Origin: Lepidurus packardi | Taxonomy: Eukaryota; Arthropoda; Branchiopoda; Notostraca; Triopsidae | DNA: 64,000 nt | Direction: 5' to 3' | Assembly: GCA_023053545.1 (NCBI GenBank) | Contig: JAKZAN010000002.1 | Location: 7,498,790 to 7,562,789, forward strand | Shown here: in pieces, positions 9,512 to 24,100 of the stretch | How positions within the stretch are numbered: the first letter of the stretch is position 1 | How the letters are laid out: each line of letters opens with the position of its first letter | Position numbers and translations under genes: made by a program | Notes under the pieces: model-generated | What the model was told of the DNA's origin: nothing | The model's database searches: none | The model's input: only the letters and a program-made list of their open reading frames with translations

Positions 9512-12500
9512 GTCAAATGTATCAAGTCCAAAGTACAAGTGTTTTAAACGTCCGACCATTATGTCGAATTCATTGGCGTTTGAGAGGCTGCAAAGTCCTA
9601 GGCTTATATTTGTGTGTACGTTTTGTGGTGAGTTCTTCCGTGTGGGGAAGTTTTGGAACAAGCACATCTATTTTACATTATGTGGAGAGAATGTCTGGCT
9701 TAATTATATAAATAAAGAAATATTTAAAAATGCTAGCTATTAATCTGGATCTATTCTTTTTATTTAAGAAAAATCTAAGAAGAAACAACTTCGCAGGAAT
9801 TTTTCACCTTTGGATTTGCACCTACAATCAAATCCAAGCTATAGCCGCGTTCGTTTTGACGAAAGTCGACTTAAAAGTCTACATGGAACTTGCGCTTATA
9901 AGCGTTCGAGATGGGTAAACAGACGGGCTTATAAGTGTTTTATTTAGCTAGTTGACTTAGACTTTGAAAGTCGACTTTTAGTTTTAGTCTCAAGTCAGGC
10001 AAGTCTATAACGAGTACGTGATCGTGTGCCCAAACCTATGTGTTTGTATCTATATACTTATTTTTTGGCAATTTCCCGCCAAACCTAGTCTTAATTCCTT
10101 AAAAACTTAGTTATTATCATGTCTAGTCCCTTTGGTTAAAACCAGAAAAACACTCCTGAAAGCCCCTTAAAAAGTTTTGTGTTATAAAATCGTGAAATTA
10201 GCATATTACGTATGAACACCAAAACGTGTCCGGGCAAGTTCAAGCGAACGAATTCACAAGTTTGTTGTCGCTGAACTGATGTGCACCCTGAAGCACCAAC
10301 GTCAACGTCAGTTGCTTGCTAGCAAGCAGTCAGTGCACGTGGATATGGCTTTGTCCAGCGATGTTATTTAAGCTTTATAACATAGTAAGTTAAACATGAC
10401 CAATCGGATAAAGTGTTATCTTCGAAAAAATCAAGGGCGCGTTTAAAGTGTGGGTTTTGGCAAAAGGCTGGTCAGGCCTACGTCATTAAAAAAAAAAAAG
10501 AAAAAAAATTTTGGTATTAAATGAGCCGTCTACTTCAGCCTACTTCATCCCTGCCTTGCATCATCCTTTGCAGTCGACAAGATTTGCAACTTTGATCTGC
10601 TAAGCTGATACTCTGCTACTTGGATGTAGCTACTGAACCTTCTGTGGGAATCAGGAGAACCAGAAGGAAGAGGTGTATGCCAGGAGTTAAAGTGTTGGCC
10701 AGTTAGATCTTTTGCCGCAACTTTTAACTGCCTAGGTGGAGAAATATCTTTGTTGTTGCCATTCATTAGGTCTTTAATGAAACAACGAAGCTTTTCTGTG
10801 GTTTACGGGGGTCAACGGCTTCGGGAGCCTCTGCTGAAGAAAGCCACCCAGGCAGGGATGGAAGTTTCGTCTGTGAAAGAATCTGGCTGATCCTTGTGAT
10901 TCTTACTTGCCCTTTCCTCAGTTCCCAGTGTTTTCAGGAGCGAAAGTTCAACGACGAAACAGTGTTAAGTGTCTCTTTCCCTCAACCGTCCCGTTCATCG
11001 AAAATCAGCCTGGCTCTTCATCATCCATTGATCTAATTACTTAAATTTATGTTTTTATATAGGCCGTTGCTTCTTTTGGTCCCTTTGTGAGCTTTCTTCA
11101 ACTCCGGAGTGTTTTCTGTTTCCTGTTTTTTTTTCTGTTTTCCGGAGTGTTTTCAAGATTTTCTGTCGATGACAAAGTCAACTTTTGGATGTCGGGAGTA
11201 TTGGCGAGGTCAAGGTAAAATAACATTTTTCTTTCCCCAGTCGTTGCGTAAAACGTAATAGATTAATTTTGAGGACATTTTCCCTGTCTTTCGATTTTTT
11301 TTTTATTCTCGAAAATGTAAAAAGTCTAAAATAAAAATGTATTTTTGTTGAATTTTAACGTTAAGAGGAAGATTATTAAAGAATTTTAAAGATATTACAG
11401 AGATACAACGTCAGTTAAAGTTTAGTTTTGAATTATTTGTAAAAGTTTCCGACTAAATTTTTGTCCCCTTAATGTTTTGTTGCAGGACCTTTGGAAACGT
11501 TGACCAAGTAAAGAGGGTGGAAGATGGCGAAAGGGGGAGTGGGAACACAATTGTGGGTAGCGAATTTCTTACGATGCCTCGAACGAAAAGGAAAGGGAGG
11601 TCGACTTGGCCAACGTCTCAAACGTGTGCAACTTGTGTTGTTATTTTGTATTTATCACTGAAAGTCTACAAAAGCGAGCTGGACAAGTTTTAGTTCTTCT
11701 CAAAAGTGAAGTGGCTTTTCATGCGTTTTTTGTTTCATACTCGTTTGGGGTGCTTTCCTCTACGGATGTGTTTGTGGACATTTACACTTATTTGTAAGTT
11801 TTAAACATGTGTTAATGAATTAGTTTCATATATAGTGTTATATTTTCTCTTTTCGTCCAGTTTTCGGTGGCGAAATGAAGGTGAAGAGGAACACGCAGTC
11901 TGTGCCAAGAGGGCCTAACGTCCTACTAATTTTAGTTGAAAGGACTTGGGACCGTCGGGGTGATTGTAGAATTAAATTTTGTAGAATTAAACAATTTCTA
12001 CAATTTTAAGACATTTTAAATTTACATTAGTAACTTTTTAATATCTATTAGTTATCTTTCAGGCAAGTAAATAGAAGCCTGTTTTAAAGTCAGTCGAAGA
12101 TCGATACAAGATTTTGCAGCCATCAGCCATCTAATTCATTCACAAGATCACTCCAAAAGACAGTAAGAAGCAGATTTACATGCAGTTTGGATTGTTGAAT
12201 TTTCGTTTAAGTTTCAGTTTTAAGCTTTTTCACTTTTCCATAGTCACAGAATAATGAACTACCAAACGCAGTGCCCAATCACGTTGCCCGTTCCTAATAT
12301 TGCATGGCCCTCTGTAGGGAACTTGCCGCCACACGAACTTGCGTAGATGACGGAATTAGGTCATGCCAGCCATTTTGTTTCGGAAAGAAATCCAACCTCA
12401 CAAGTTCTTCTGTCAAATTGTCCTTTGTCTACTGCCAAAATTCATACCGCGATCAAGATTATACTTATTGGATTCTGCAGTTTTAACGCTGGAAGAACTT

Positions 12501-13556
12501 GTGCCAAATATGTAACTGCATCGACCTCTTGGTAATATATTCTGCCATGTGCTTAAAGGAATTTCAGACCTAATTACTTTTTTTAGGTGTTGTTTAACGT
12601 TCGGATTTCTGGTTTTGAATACAGAAAGGGAAGACTATTAAACGACCCTAATAAGATTCCTTGCTGCTTTCAAATAACAGTGGATCTTCTGGCCGTGAAT
12701 CTGTTATAATTGTGAATACGGTTTCGTCCATTATTTGAGAAATTTAAAGGTAAATTATTTTAATTTTGTGTTTACATTCCAAGTTTTAACCCTTCCAACT
12801 GCGGCTATTGTACTTCAAGGCAAGATTGGCAAATTAGAAGGTCCCGGTGTTCAGCATAGCAGCTTTTGTGTTTGACTTTGTGTATTATTTTACAAGTTTT
12901 GAGAACCTAGTAGAATTGTAACGCTTGTTTTCCCCTTTTTTTCTTTCTTGTAAAATGTGTCCCTCTCAAAAATCTCAGTTGTCCAAATCTAGTTCAATTT
13001 TTGTTCTGTGTCTTAGCTCCAAAAATTAGATTGTAAATTTTTGCAAATTAGACCTTTTGCTTCCCCACCCCCGGAATCCCTTATTTGCTTATTTGTTGTG
13101 CCCAAAAGGTTCCCCGTAAAATCTAGTTTCCAAAAATGTCCTTTCTGTGGTACGTTTTGGAATTTTTGAAATAAAAGCGGAAATGTGAGAAATTCTTGCA
13201 CGATTTTCAAAATATCCGCTAAAAGGGGTGTGTCCTCTAGAAAAGGGACGAATCCTATTGGAGGATTGGGCCAAAAAGTGGGCGTGGCTCTTTCTCAAGC
13301 TGGAAAAGCGTTTTCAGGGCTTTTCTCCATAAGGAATAATGCTGTATCAAGGGGGTCCCCTTCAAAAATCGTGAAAAATTGAGAGCCTCGCCCCTTTTCC
13401 CTGTTCCCAACTCTCCTGCTCGGTTTCCTATCCCGATATTCATGCTCGTGATGCCGAAGATTCACAATTTCGAATATAAGTATAGGAACCTTGCAGAGAA
13501 GGCATGAGGTACAGAGAAAGGGAGCCATTTAATATTTCGTTTTTTTACGAAATAAA
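9512..13556. other. Long intergenic stretch, no supported gene
   Basis: Angiomotin 3' UTR runs to about 9735. Beyond that the sequence is T-rich with only short chance frames. Two places look slightly gene-like: 11485-11940 and 12240-12540, the latter with cysteine-rich short frames. Neither could be joined into a credible protein with splice sites. They may be decayed exons or a non-coding transcript. Confidence 0.4.
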
Positions 13557-13630
13557 ATGCCTCGACTAGGTTTCGAACCCACGACCTTCCGATCACAAAG
13601 CTTGTGTCTTATCCAATCAGTCATACGCTT
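13557..13630 (-). repeat. tRNA-like sequence, probable SINE head or tRNA pseudogene
   Basis: On the minus strand there is a B-box-like GGTTCGAAACC (13569-13579) and an A-box-like TGACTGATTGG (about 13614-13624), at tRNA-like spacing. A complete cloverleaf cannot be drawn: the T stem pairs in only four of five positions and the anticodon loop lacks the invariant T33. This fits a Pol III-promoter SINE or dead tRNA better than a working tRNA. Confidence 0.55.
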
Positions 13631-15134
13631 ACAGTTGGCAGGCGTTGAAACTTCTATAAAAACTAATATTAACTGAGCCAGTGTACAGTGTGAGGGTAGC
13701 ATCCATCTTTTGTTCGATTGATAAAGATTATACGGTTCGCCTATAGCCATACCTTATATTCTCATACCTTATGTTTTCAGTATATCGTATTTCTTTGTAT
13801 GTATTTAAAAATGTAATAAAACATCCTTACTTAATTTTGCTTAACGAGTCAAAATCATTAAAAAATAAATACAAGGCCATGTGTTTGCTTTTAAGTTCTT
13901 TTTATTTTAAGCTCACACATACAACACAATTTTTCAATGATAACCTATAGTCGCTATAGATCGTAAACTCAACTGCCAGTCACGTCCAGTAGTTATGTCC
14001 TGAAACAACTGTGAACAATGTGGATGGCGCCAAATTCAAACGGCTGACATTTATAATAGGTTTTACGCAAATCAGGCTTCACAGAAGTCTCTGATCAATT
14101 ACGGGTTTAAGTCCAGCCCTAATTTTCCCTAAATCAGTTATAACAAAAGAAACCACATTGCATTCACATTTGTCCTAATACTCTGTGTAGTCATCTCATA
14201 CATAGAGCAATTATGTAAAGTAGAAGTGTAATCTTTGTAATATTACATGACTTCTATGTGTTTTATGTATATTCTTATTTCTTGGCGAGTGCTTTGGCGA
14301 CTCGCTTTTTGCTAGCTGGCAAGACTTACTTATGCTTATAACCGTTCGTTTTGTACTCAAGACTTTCGACTTCCATAAACTTTGTTTTGGCTAAACAAAA
14401 AAAAAAAGATAAAGTTTGGCTAGTCTAAGTTTAAGTGGACCGTACAAAACGAACACGCCTTATGAAAGTAAGATATTGGTTGATTCCATACACGCTCTTG
14501 AACAGGACAATCCCTCTATACTACTATTAACCAGCCAATACATCACACGAAACGTAAAATGTTAATTTAATACACGTTAATCTTACTTATTAGATTCATT
14601 TTTGTTTCACCTGAATACGTCCATAATGACGCAAACTGACAACATAGGAGCCTTGGTGATGCGAGAGTCGATTTGGAAGTTTCCTGGAAGGTCTAAAACG
14701 CTCATCGAATAGTAAATTTGCTTTTTCTCGAAAACTTTTAAGCACTAAAATGCATTAACTTAGTCATACTTCATACACTTTTGGTGATGCCATTAGCTGC
14801 CATGATGAAATATAGCAGGTTACTCAACACTTGCAAATTGGTTAAAAATCTACCCTAAACATTTCTCAGCACGCGTATTTTAGCTTAACATATATAAGCC
14901 TACTGCTTACCCAAAACAAAGCGAACAAAAAGGCTCGTAAATAAAACTATAACTCAAGTATTAAACGGGATGATTACTCATTCCAAGCCCAAAAAGTTGT
15001 GCTAATAAGACTCAAAATTGTGGGGGAAAAAAGCTGTTACACCAGTCTTGGCCTGTGCCCTCTTTAATAGCTACACTTTCTTAGTCTTCGCTAATCAATA
15101 TAAAGTATGTGACGGTTTTCCAACTAATGCTGCT
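13631..15134. other. Intergenic between SINE-like element and FARP 3' end
   Basis: AT-rich and without coding signal. The right part should be FARP 3' UTR (transcribed leftward), but I did not find an obvious poly(A) signal close to the stop. Confidence 0.35.
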
Positions 15135-18100
15135 TTAGGCCTCGGTCCAATAAGCGTCTTCGCTTTCCTTCCGACTAAACAAACGGAGTCTTCCTGAATG
15201 TTGCGTCGCACTGCCAATTACTTCCATCCATCTAAATTCAAGAAATTAAAAAAATGCATACCAACTTATCGTCTCGATTAAATTAGTAAAAGTACCTGTT
15301 GAATGTATATTCACTTTCAGCTCGGAAAAAGTAAACGTGGTTCTTAAACTGCAACTTAAACACGTACTCTTTTTGGATATTATCTTGTTCGCTTGGGCTC
15401 GTCACTGAATAACCCAACAAAGGCAAGCTGGCCAAGGGAAAATCGTCCTAAAAATTACCCCCTTCTTTAAACCCGGCCTAATTGTAAGAAAAATTCAACT
15501 TTACTTGAAAGGTTTTGTAGAAGAAAAGGCAAAAGTTGGTGAAGACAACCCACAATTTTTGCCAGCCATTGCTATTCTTGAATTTCCTCAACAAGTACCC
15601 ACTCAATTGGTTCTAAGAAACAAAGTACCACAATATACGTATATACGTGTAATATAATCGTTTGAGAAATAAATAACTACCTCGACTGAAACCAAATGAT
15701 CCTTAAAGCTCACGGACGTGTTTCTGTGCCAACATACATGCACTGTCGTATTGCTACGTTGCTGGGTCGTTTTTTCGCTGCCTGGTCGTGTACCTTCATC
15801 ACTTCCATACGATTTGTCCAAAACTTCTTCGGAAGAACCTGGACAAACAGCTTTGTCTTTTAGAGAAAACCAATGCGAAAATAAACTAGTTCACTTACTA
15901 CAGGACTTTAATGAGAGATAGTGTAGCTTGTTATCGCCTCCACGCTCTTTGGCAGCTTGAATTGCTTGGCTCAGATCTTCAATCCACTTATCTTTTTCTT
16001 CTTGGGAATGAGCAGCGACCAGAAGTGCTCTAAACAATGTTTACGAATTTTTAGCACTGACTAATACTATGTTTACGCGTTAACTTTACCTATTGCCCCC
16101 GTAAATCGTGAAACAATAGGCGTTTCCCATTTTGGCATCGCTATCTTCCACCATCACACCCCGCAAAGGCAATTGTCCGTGCACTTTGAACTGCAAACAT
16201 GGTCCTCCAGCACGATTCGTGTAAAGCAAAACGTCTGAGAACTGAGAACGAATACAATTTAATTCCCCCTCTTTAAATGTAACTTCCTCCAAATTAAACA
16301 ATTCCTTACCAAGAAAAACATGCGTTGCTGAAATCCTTTACGCGATAATTTCTGCAAACAGCCTTCTCGCAGAAATTCTCTCCCCATTTGGAGCACATTA
16401 TCCATCCCCACCAAGTCTCTTTGCAACTCAACCAATTTCCCAAAATTTTCCTACAAAAAGGACACGAATTAAGTTAAATATGTACGAGAATGTCCTCTTC
16501 TGTTACAGAGATGTGAAGGTTTTGCAATATATGCTGCGTGGTCTGGGACAAATGGCACCGGGCTTGGTAACAGTCATTATAATCCGGATGTTCAGAACCG
16601 TAATGCTTTATCAATCCTAAAATAATAATGATTGCTTAAATTTTGAAGCCCCAAATGAATTCCTAAATGAACTTACGATCCAGAAGTAGCTGATAGTGAA
16701 GCAAGCGCTGTAACGGTTTCAACATGAAGGTGTTGAGGGGCAGGTAACAGACTTTTTGTGTCTCGAAGTCGCGGTAAACTTGCTCAAACTTTTTATTTCG
16801 GCGATACGCTTGGTCAATTTTCTCCAAAATTACTCGATGCTTCTCCATATACCGACTATACACCTCCAACTTTCCTAACGTCCTTAACATGATGTCCCCA
16901 ATTCGCTGATAATCGCCTTTAAAAGTCGTATGACCACGCCCCTCCCTATTATAAAAAAATGAATCAGTAAAATCATGTAAAAATCTAAAAATATCATATA
17001 TAAAAATATATTCCTTATAAGCATTATGCTCAATTGTCATAGCTAAAAACAGTAGAATATTAGTTAGAATAATAACAGGTGTTTTAATTATAACGTAATT
17101 ATAATTAAAGAGCTAAAACTCTAAAATTACCATGCCGCCAAACGATGTTCCACGTCTTTCAAGAAAAGACAGTGACTTTCATAAATGGGGTCGATATGGG
17201 CAAATAACAACGCTAAAACTTCTTCGGGCATTCCTTCTTCCTTGCTGATTTCATCCCGGAACCACTGCGAAATTCACAGTATATTAGCCTCTCTTAACAC
17301 TTAATGTAAATGTGACATACCAGATCTAAAACTTCCAGATCCTTCTTATAAGTCCGTTCGGTCATCAATAATTCTTTTGCTATGTAATATGATTTATCCC
17401 CGGCATGTCGCTAAATTAATAAACGCTTATTAAAAACAAAAATCTTGAAATTAACCCATGATTTACTTTTCTCCGGGTGTCAGGCTCATCACTAGTGTTC
17501 TTTGGACTAATGCAGTTATTATTGTCCAAGATATTCGCATGGTTCCTCAATGGAGACAAAGGTGGCGATTTCATGGAATCGTTATCACTGGCTGCAGCTT
17601 CTCCCGTCAGAATTGTCATGCTATTTCCATTCAAGGCTGGCTGTACTACCCCTTCTTCTATTTTCTCCCCTCCATTCTCTCCTATACAGATACAAAATTC
17701 CAAGAAAATCCATTAGTTTCACGGCAACTCAAAACAAATAAATACGAGACATAGTACAGTACTCAAGCTCCAACAAGCATGCAATCCATGAAAATCAGAA
17801 TGGCAAACTTACCCCCAAAATGTTAATTCACTCGTGAAGCCATAAAAGCAGCAAGAAAAGTGTTAGTGTTTCTTAGAAAAGCGATGGAAAATGCCAAGCT
17901 TAGGCGGTAAATTTATTGAGACCACCCACCCAAATCATGCATTATTTTTTATTCGTTTGGCTCTGCTCTGATCGTCAAACTTCTTAAACAAACCACTACG
18001 AGGCATTAAAACGAACACCTTTCTCTTTCTAAGTATGAAACTCAGAAGGGGGAACAATAAATTCGAGTTCAGTTTCAGTATTGGGAGACGTGATAACCAA

Positions 18101-21100
18101 TGGAACACAGACAGAAAAGGGCTTTTTTGTCACATGAAACTCTGGCACATTAGCTCTGGCACATTAAACCAAGCCACGCCCCATTTTTGCTTATTACTTC
18201 TGAGTTGAACAATTTTTCAAAAAGGTTTTCAAAAAGGTGGGTTTGTACCAAAAAAGGAGGTGTGTAAGGGCGGGTTTTGGTGTAATCGGCCAGACCTATT
18301 AATTCCTTCCATACAAAATTCAACGTTCTGTCAACAACAAAAAGAAAAAAGTGTCGTTTCTTTAAAATAACATTTTAAAGATTTATTTTTTTTTTAGCCT
18401 GGGTAAAGTGGGCGTCCGTTCCGGTAATGCCATGTGGGATAATGCCCAGCCAAGGCTGCGTGTTAAGAAAGGAAAAGAAAAAAAACGCATGAAAAACGGC
18501 AAAAATTTCAGGCACACAAAATTATTTAAATTTCCGTCCAAAATAATTTTTTTTTCTTTTTGGTCAAAAACAATAAAAATATATATTCTTATTCAAGGGT
18601 AGTGATAAGGAGGAATAGGTCTGGCCGGTAGTTTGATTTAAAGGGAAGAGAATCAACAGAAAAATGAAAAAAGGGTTACTTTAAAAGATCCGAAAATACG
18701 GCGCGCGCTAATGAGCCTAATTAAGGGGGATGGGACATCTTTATTTAGAAAAACAGAGCCACGCCTACTGGGATTTGTGTTGAGATCCTACTTCCGAATC
18801 GGACTGATCTTCATTGCGCACACGCAACCCCAAGGAGACGCAAACGCGTCGCCGAGTGGCGGGAGACATGATTTCTTCAGCAGAAATCGAAGGATCGTCG
18901 TACTCACTTTGGTCTAAGCTAATTGTAATGCAATCACCGATGAACCCCGATTCTTGCACATGATTCTCTTCGCCTTCCGAGCTTTTGGAGTCAGGGTCGA
19001 GTTGCAAAAGTGAGCTGGGTGGTGAAGGGAAGATTTCTGCGTCAGGATCAGCCTCTGAATCGCAAAATTCGACGTCTGGGTCTGCCTCGGAATCGCAATC
19101 TCTCGCGCTGAAGTCGTCAACGGGTAGAAACTCCACGAACTCGTTGACTGGAGTAGTATCTTCTAGAGGATCGCAAGGGAAAGCGTCGTGATTCAGGTCC
19201 AAATCGAGATTCAGCTCGCGGCGCTTCTGATTGCTACAAATACTGGCAGAGAAATCGCTGCAATCACCTAAGTGATCATCGAAATCGTCGTCGTCGTCGG
19301 GCGGTTGAGTGATGGAAATCTTTGAATCTGATCGCTCACTAATACGGGAAAGCACTCGGACCGGGAATCCGTAGCCAAGTCCCTCCCCCGTGCTTAAGGG
19401 CCAATGGCGATGGACACTGAACCGCGAATCGGGATCGTCGTCTTCTTCTAAATCGGGAGGATCAGGCAAACCATCGTCGTCTAGGAAATCTTCGAGTTGA
19501 TCTTCAGACACGATTTGGTCTTCTAGGCTCGTTGAGCTCAAGGTATCTTGTCGGTGGATTTCGAATTCCGCGTCGTCATTTGTAGGTGATTCTCCTGATT
19601 CCACTGATTCGCCTTCAATTTCCTGATCGTCAATGTACGGCAAAGGCCATTCTTCGTTCTCTAAATCTTCTTCCTCGGACACTTTTGTACCGAGATCTGA
19701 ATCTCGCGAATCAACGACCCGATTCCCGTCTTCCGCTATGGAATCAAAGTTTTCTCTGCACGATTCCATGGATAGAGCTTCTTCATAAGGCGAAGAGGTC
19801 GATTCAGTGATGACGGTACTAAGAATCGCCAGATTCACACACTGATTCTCAGAGATTTTCTCCACGGCTGATTTCAATAATGAATCTTCTGTAGAACCAT
19901 TTGACCCGGCCGACATACTAGGATCTTCCCCCTGCAGAACCACCGTGATCGGATACGATGGCGAATCAAGGCGACTCGAGTCCACGTCGATTCTACTCAA
20001 AGAATCCTGTTCGCAACAATCAAGCGTGTCGTCATGACTCGAATACGCAGTAGGCGGGGGCAAATCTTGGAACGCAACGAATTCCACTGATTTGGGTCGC
20101 ATCAGGCTCCTCGCAAACAACGATCCTACAACGATTTCCGACTGATCCTTTCTATGAAAATGCCTAAAACTACGACTTCGTTGAGGATTTGGTGACGATC
20201 TCGGATTCGCATTCAGATTCTCACAAGATTTGGATAGAATCGTACCATTCACCGGATTCAGTGCCCAATCTTCACCAAAATCCTCCGGTGGTGGCACGAC
20301 GAGTATTATTTCAGATCCTTCCGCTACATTGTATCGATGCAAAATATATGGAATCGCTTCCTCACTCTTCCGATTCGCTGCAGATTGTACCTTTGAATCG
20401 CCGCATTCATTTTCGTCATCTTGGGACAATAGATCCCCCGAATCAATGGAACACGTCCGTGTTCCCATCTTCCGATGATTCTCGTCTTCCTCTGCCAATA
20501 AATCGTAAGAATCGTGCGACACAGTGGCTCCATCCGTTGACGGTGCCCTAATAAAACTCCGCATTGGCGTCGAAGGCGTGAGTTCGGTCTCTTCGCTCAT
20601 TAAACTCTCTCGTGAACAGAAAGGGGGTTGGCTGGGCTCACTTTCCTCCCACGCAATCACATTATTCACACTTTCCTTCATTTTCCCTACATCCTCAGCT
20701 GAAATCACAATACAACTCTCCTCCTTTTCCTCCCCCTCTTCTTCGCAGACAGACACTCCCATTTGGCTTAGGCGTGGCTTTTGAGAGTTAAGGACAGTGA
20801 GAGCAAAGTTATGACGCTGGGAGGAAACATGCATGAGAGGTGACTGATTCGGCACCGATTCTAGGGTTAGTAAGCAGCCCTGACTCCGACTGGAAGAAAA
20901 ATTAACCTGCTGACCTGGATTGTTGCTGTTGGCACGCCCACCGGAGGGCATCCGGGGCAAGGAACCGTAGCCTGGTTGAGGGGGCGGGCCTGGGTGCTGA
21001 GGACTCGACGTGGCCGACGCACTAGACGTCACGGATGGTCCCATTGAAGGAGAACGGGAACGCGCCAACGAAGCATGGCCAACGTCCTCACTTCCGCCCC

Positions 21101-24100
21101 GCGTAAGGGTGATTTCGTGCACGTCCACCGTTTCCGTACGTTCCGGTGAGGGAAGGGACGAATGGCGGCCTGAGTGGGCATGGGAAGCGAAAGACAACGA
21201 CGTAGGCGTCCCTAATTTTCGTAAAAAAAGAAACGTAGCTTAATGAGATAGAATGCAGGAGTAACTCATACAGTCGACATTTGACTTTCCAGACCCACTG
21301 AATTAGATACAGTACATTTAACTCCATTCCTTTCATTTTCCAACTCAATAAATCGTTCTTAAGTAGACACTAAGAATTCAAGCTCCATAATTTATGAGTT
21401 AATGCAAATGTCAAAAGCGGAGAAGGATTAAATCGATGAAGAAATAGCAAAGGGATTTACCAGCTACGTTGTCGGCGACGGGCAGTAATGGCTGTGCTGA
21501 TACGCTCGTTCCCACGCCGGTGGAATGCAGAGGGCTCGTGTGTCGAAACGATTGGGACCTTTAAAAAAAAAAGAAAAAAGTGACAGCATTACTAACAGGC
21601 TCTGGAAAATGTTTATAAAGGTCTTGGACCCATGCATAAACAAAAAGAAGATGAGTTTTTACGGAACAGAAGCTTAAATGTGAAAGAGTAAGATGAAAAG
21701 AACCAATGAAAATAAAACTAAAAATACTTTGAATACTTTGTAAAAATATTTTGAATACCTTTGGAAGGATTGACGTTTGACATAATTCTCACGCACATAT
21801 TCAATGACTTGCTTCTGCGTGCGGCCAGTGTATCTGGTGAAATTGAAAGGAATGATATAATCATAAAAAGGCTTTTCCCAAAACAGGAAATCAAGGTTAT
21901 AATGGTAATGTACGGTTATAAATATGGGTGACTCATCTCCCGTTATACCTAAAGGACGAACCGCGAGCCATAACGCGAGGTTTGGGCTTGGCGTCCTTTT
22001 TAACAAAAGCGCACCGGAAAAAGCCATGGTGTTCCACGCATTTCTTCCAGAAATTTTTGCAAGCGTCCCGGTGATCAAACACGAACTCCACGGTGTCCTT
22101 ATAATAGCCCTGTTAAACATACACAAGACCATGTTTAATTCATTCGTTTCTTCGTCAGAATTGTTTGCTCCCAAATTAGAATAATCCCACGCGTCACTAG
22201 CGTTTCTTAAGAGAAAAAGAACGAAAACATGGAACTCAGGCTTACAGTTTGACTCACATAGCCCTCCGGGTGTAATTTAATAAGGAATTTTTTCCGTTTA
22301 AAAGATAATTTTCGTATCTTCGCCCAGGAGAAGGTATTGATTTTCGTGAAATTCTGGAAGACGAGAATTCCCATACTGGCCACCGCCAGGTTCAGCGGTA
22401 CGCCCTCATGGTCCTATAAAATCCCATCAAAGAGAATAAACAAAAACGAGTCTCAGAAATATGAATAAACACAAAAATCAATGCTCGTCAGAAGACACAC
22501 AAGAACGACAATCGACCCTTCAAAAGTTTGGGTATATAGGTATGTATGTATATAGAAAAGTTGGCCTACTTTGGCTGGATGCATACGGCAGCCGTAAAGC
22601 TCACATCTCCGAGCCGTTTCAAGCAAATTAACGTCCGCCTCAGCCGGAGTTTGTCCCACGTGCTTCTTATGGTTTTCCATAATTCGTCTTTCAAGTTCTG
22701 CATCTTGGTGAGGAACAAATTTGTACGTCGACAGATAGGTGTGATCGGGGTAATCTTCCTCCACGAAATCTCCACATTCCGCTATTAAGGAAAAAAAATA
22801 AACTTATGAGAAGTCTATCTCGCTTGAAATAGTATGGTGGGTTTAATTACACTTACATTGAACGATGTACGAGGCAAGTAATGCTGCTGTATTGTCATTA
22901 CACTGGAGCCAGCCGTTGGCCAAATCGCGTTTAATTTGCAAACAGAACAAATATCTCGTAAACTCTTCTTCTAATTGTGCAGGATCTGGGGTATAGAATT
23001 TGATAGCAAAACGCAGCAATGGATTTATTAAGGATAAGCCCATCTGGCGCCCAATCGGCTTCTCCAAGTCGAGCCAATACTGAAATATTCGATAGTTTAA
23101 TCGATAACATTGCAAATTTGAAATTAATCTATAACTAACCTAGTCAATATGAATCGATTGTTTGGTTTTATATAATACCGAATGAAATAACACAAATACT
23201 GCAATAATCGGATACTTATTAGGAAATAACAATACTAATGAGGTATAAAAACCATACACACCAAATAATGACTTAATAATGAACTGAATTATATAATGAA
23301 ATATAAGCTAATTATGAGCCTAATTATGATCCTAATATACGGCTCAAGTACAGCAAACATTAACACTAACTTATAACCATAGTGTAATCGACACTAATAA
23401 ATATTGGTAAAATACGAGTACAAACTGCTGAATATAAATGAAGGGAAAGGGTGTAGATACCTTGTTTTCCGCCGAGTCGTCGTATTCCAATCCGAAGTAA
23501 TCCGATTCCAATAAATTCAGTTGCTTGCAAACTTGGGCAAACAGCACACGCGCAATAGCTTTTACCTACAAACCAAGAAAAATGTATACTAATAAACCAT
23601 ATCACCCTTTTTGAACAACTTTAAAACATTTTTTTTTTCCCTGTTCTGCTTTTAAGGAGCCGCAATCAAAAACGGGAACATAAGAGAAAAGTACTAATCA
23701 ATAAAAAAACCAGCGTTTCATATCCCCTAATATGTTCCGCTTTGGCTTGTTTTCCTCTCCAATCTTCCTCCCTTTTCACCAGCCTTTTCTTTCAAGACAT
23801 TCAGCGGCTTTTCAGCAATTCTCCCCTTACCCCCCAATGCGTCACACACACACATTCACACGCAATCTATTTTTACATTTCAAAGTCGTATGCAAAATAG
23901 CCACACAACTTCACGTCATCGTGCCGGGCAGGCAAGCTTTCTACTTTTTTATAAAAAAAAAAAAAATAAAAAAGAGAAAATAAAACTCACTTGGACACGG
24001 AAAGTAGAGACGGAATCGTCTACCATTTGCACACGAATATCCACCATTTTCCCGCTTTTCGTGGGCCCAACGTTGGGTGTGCTGGTACTATTGGTAGGCG

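Noticed and set aside
9876-10010. Possible repeat pair with 14.3-14.4 kb (GTCGACTT and GCTTATAA words)
   Set aside because: Only short shared words; no alignable block on inspection.
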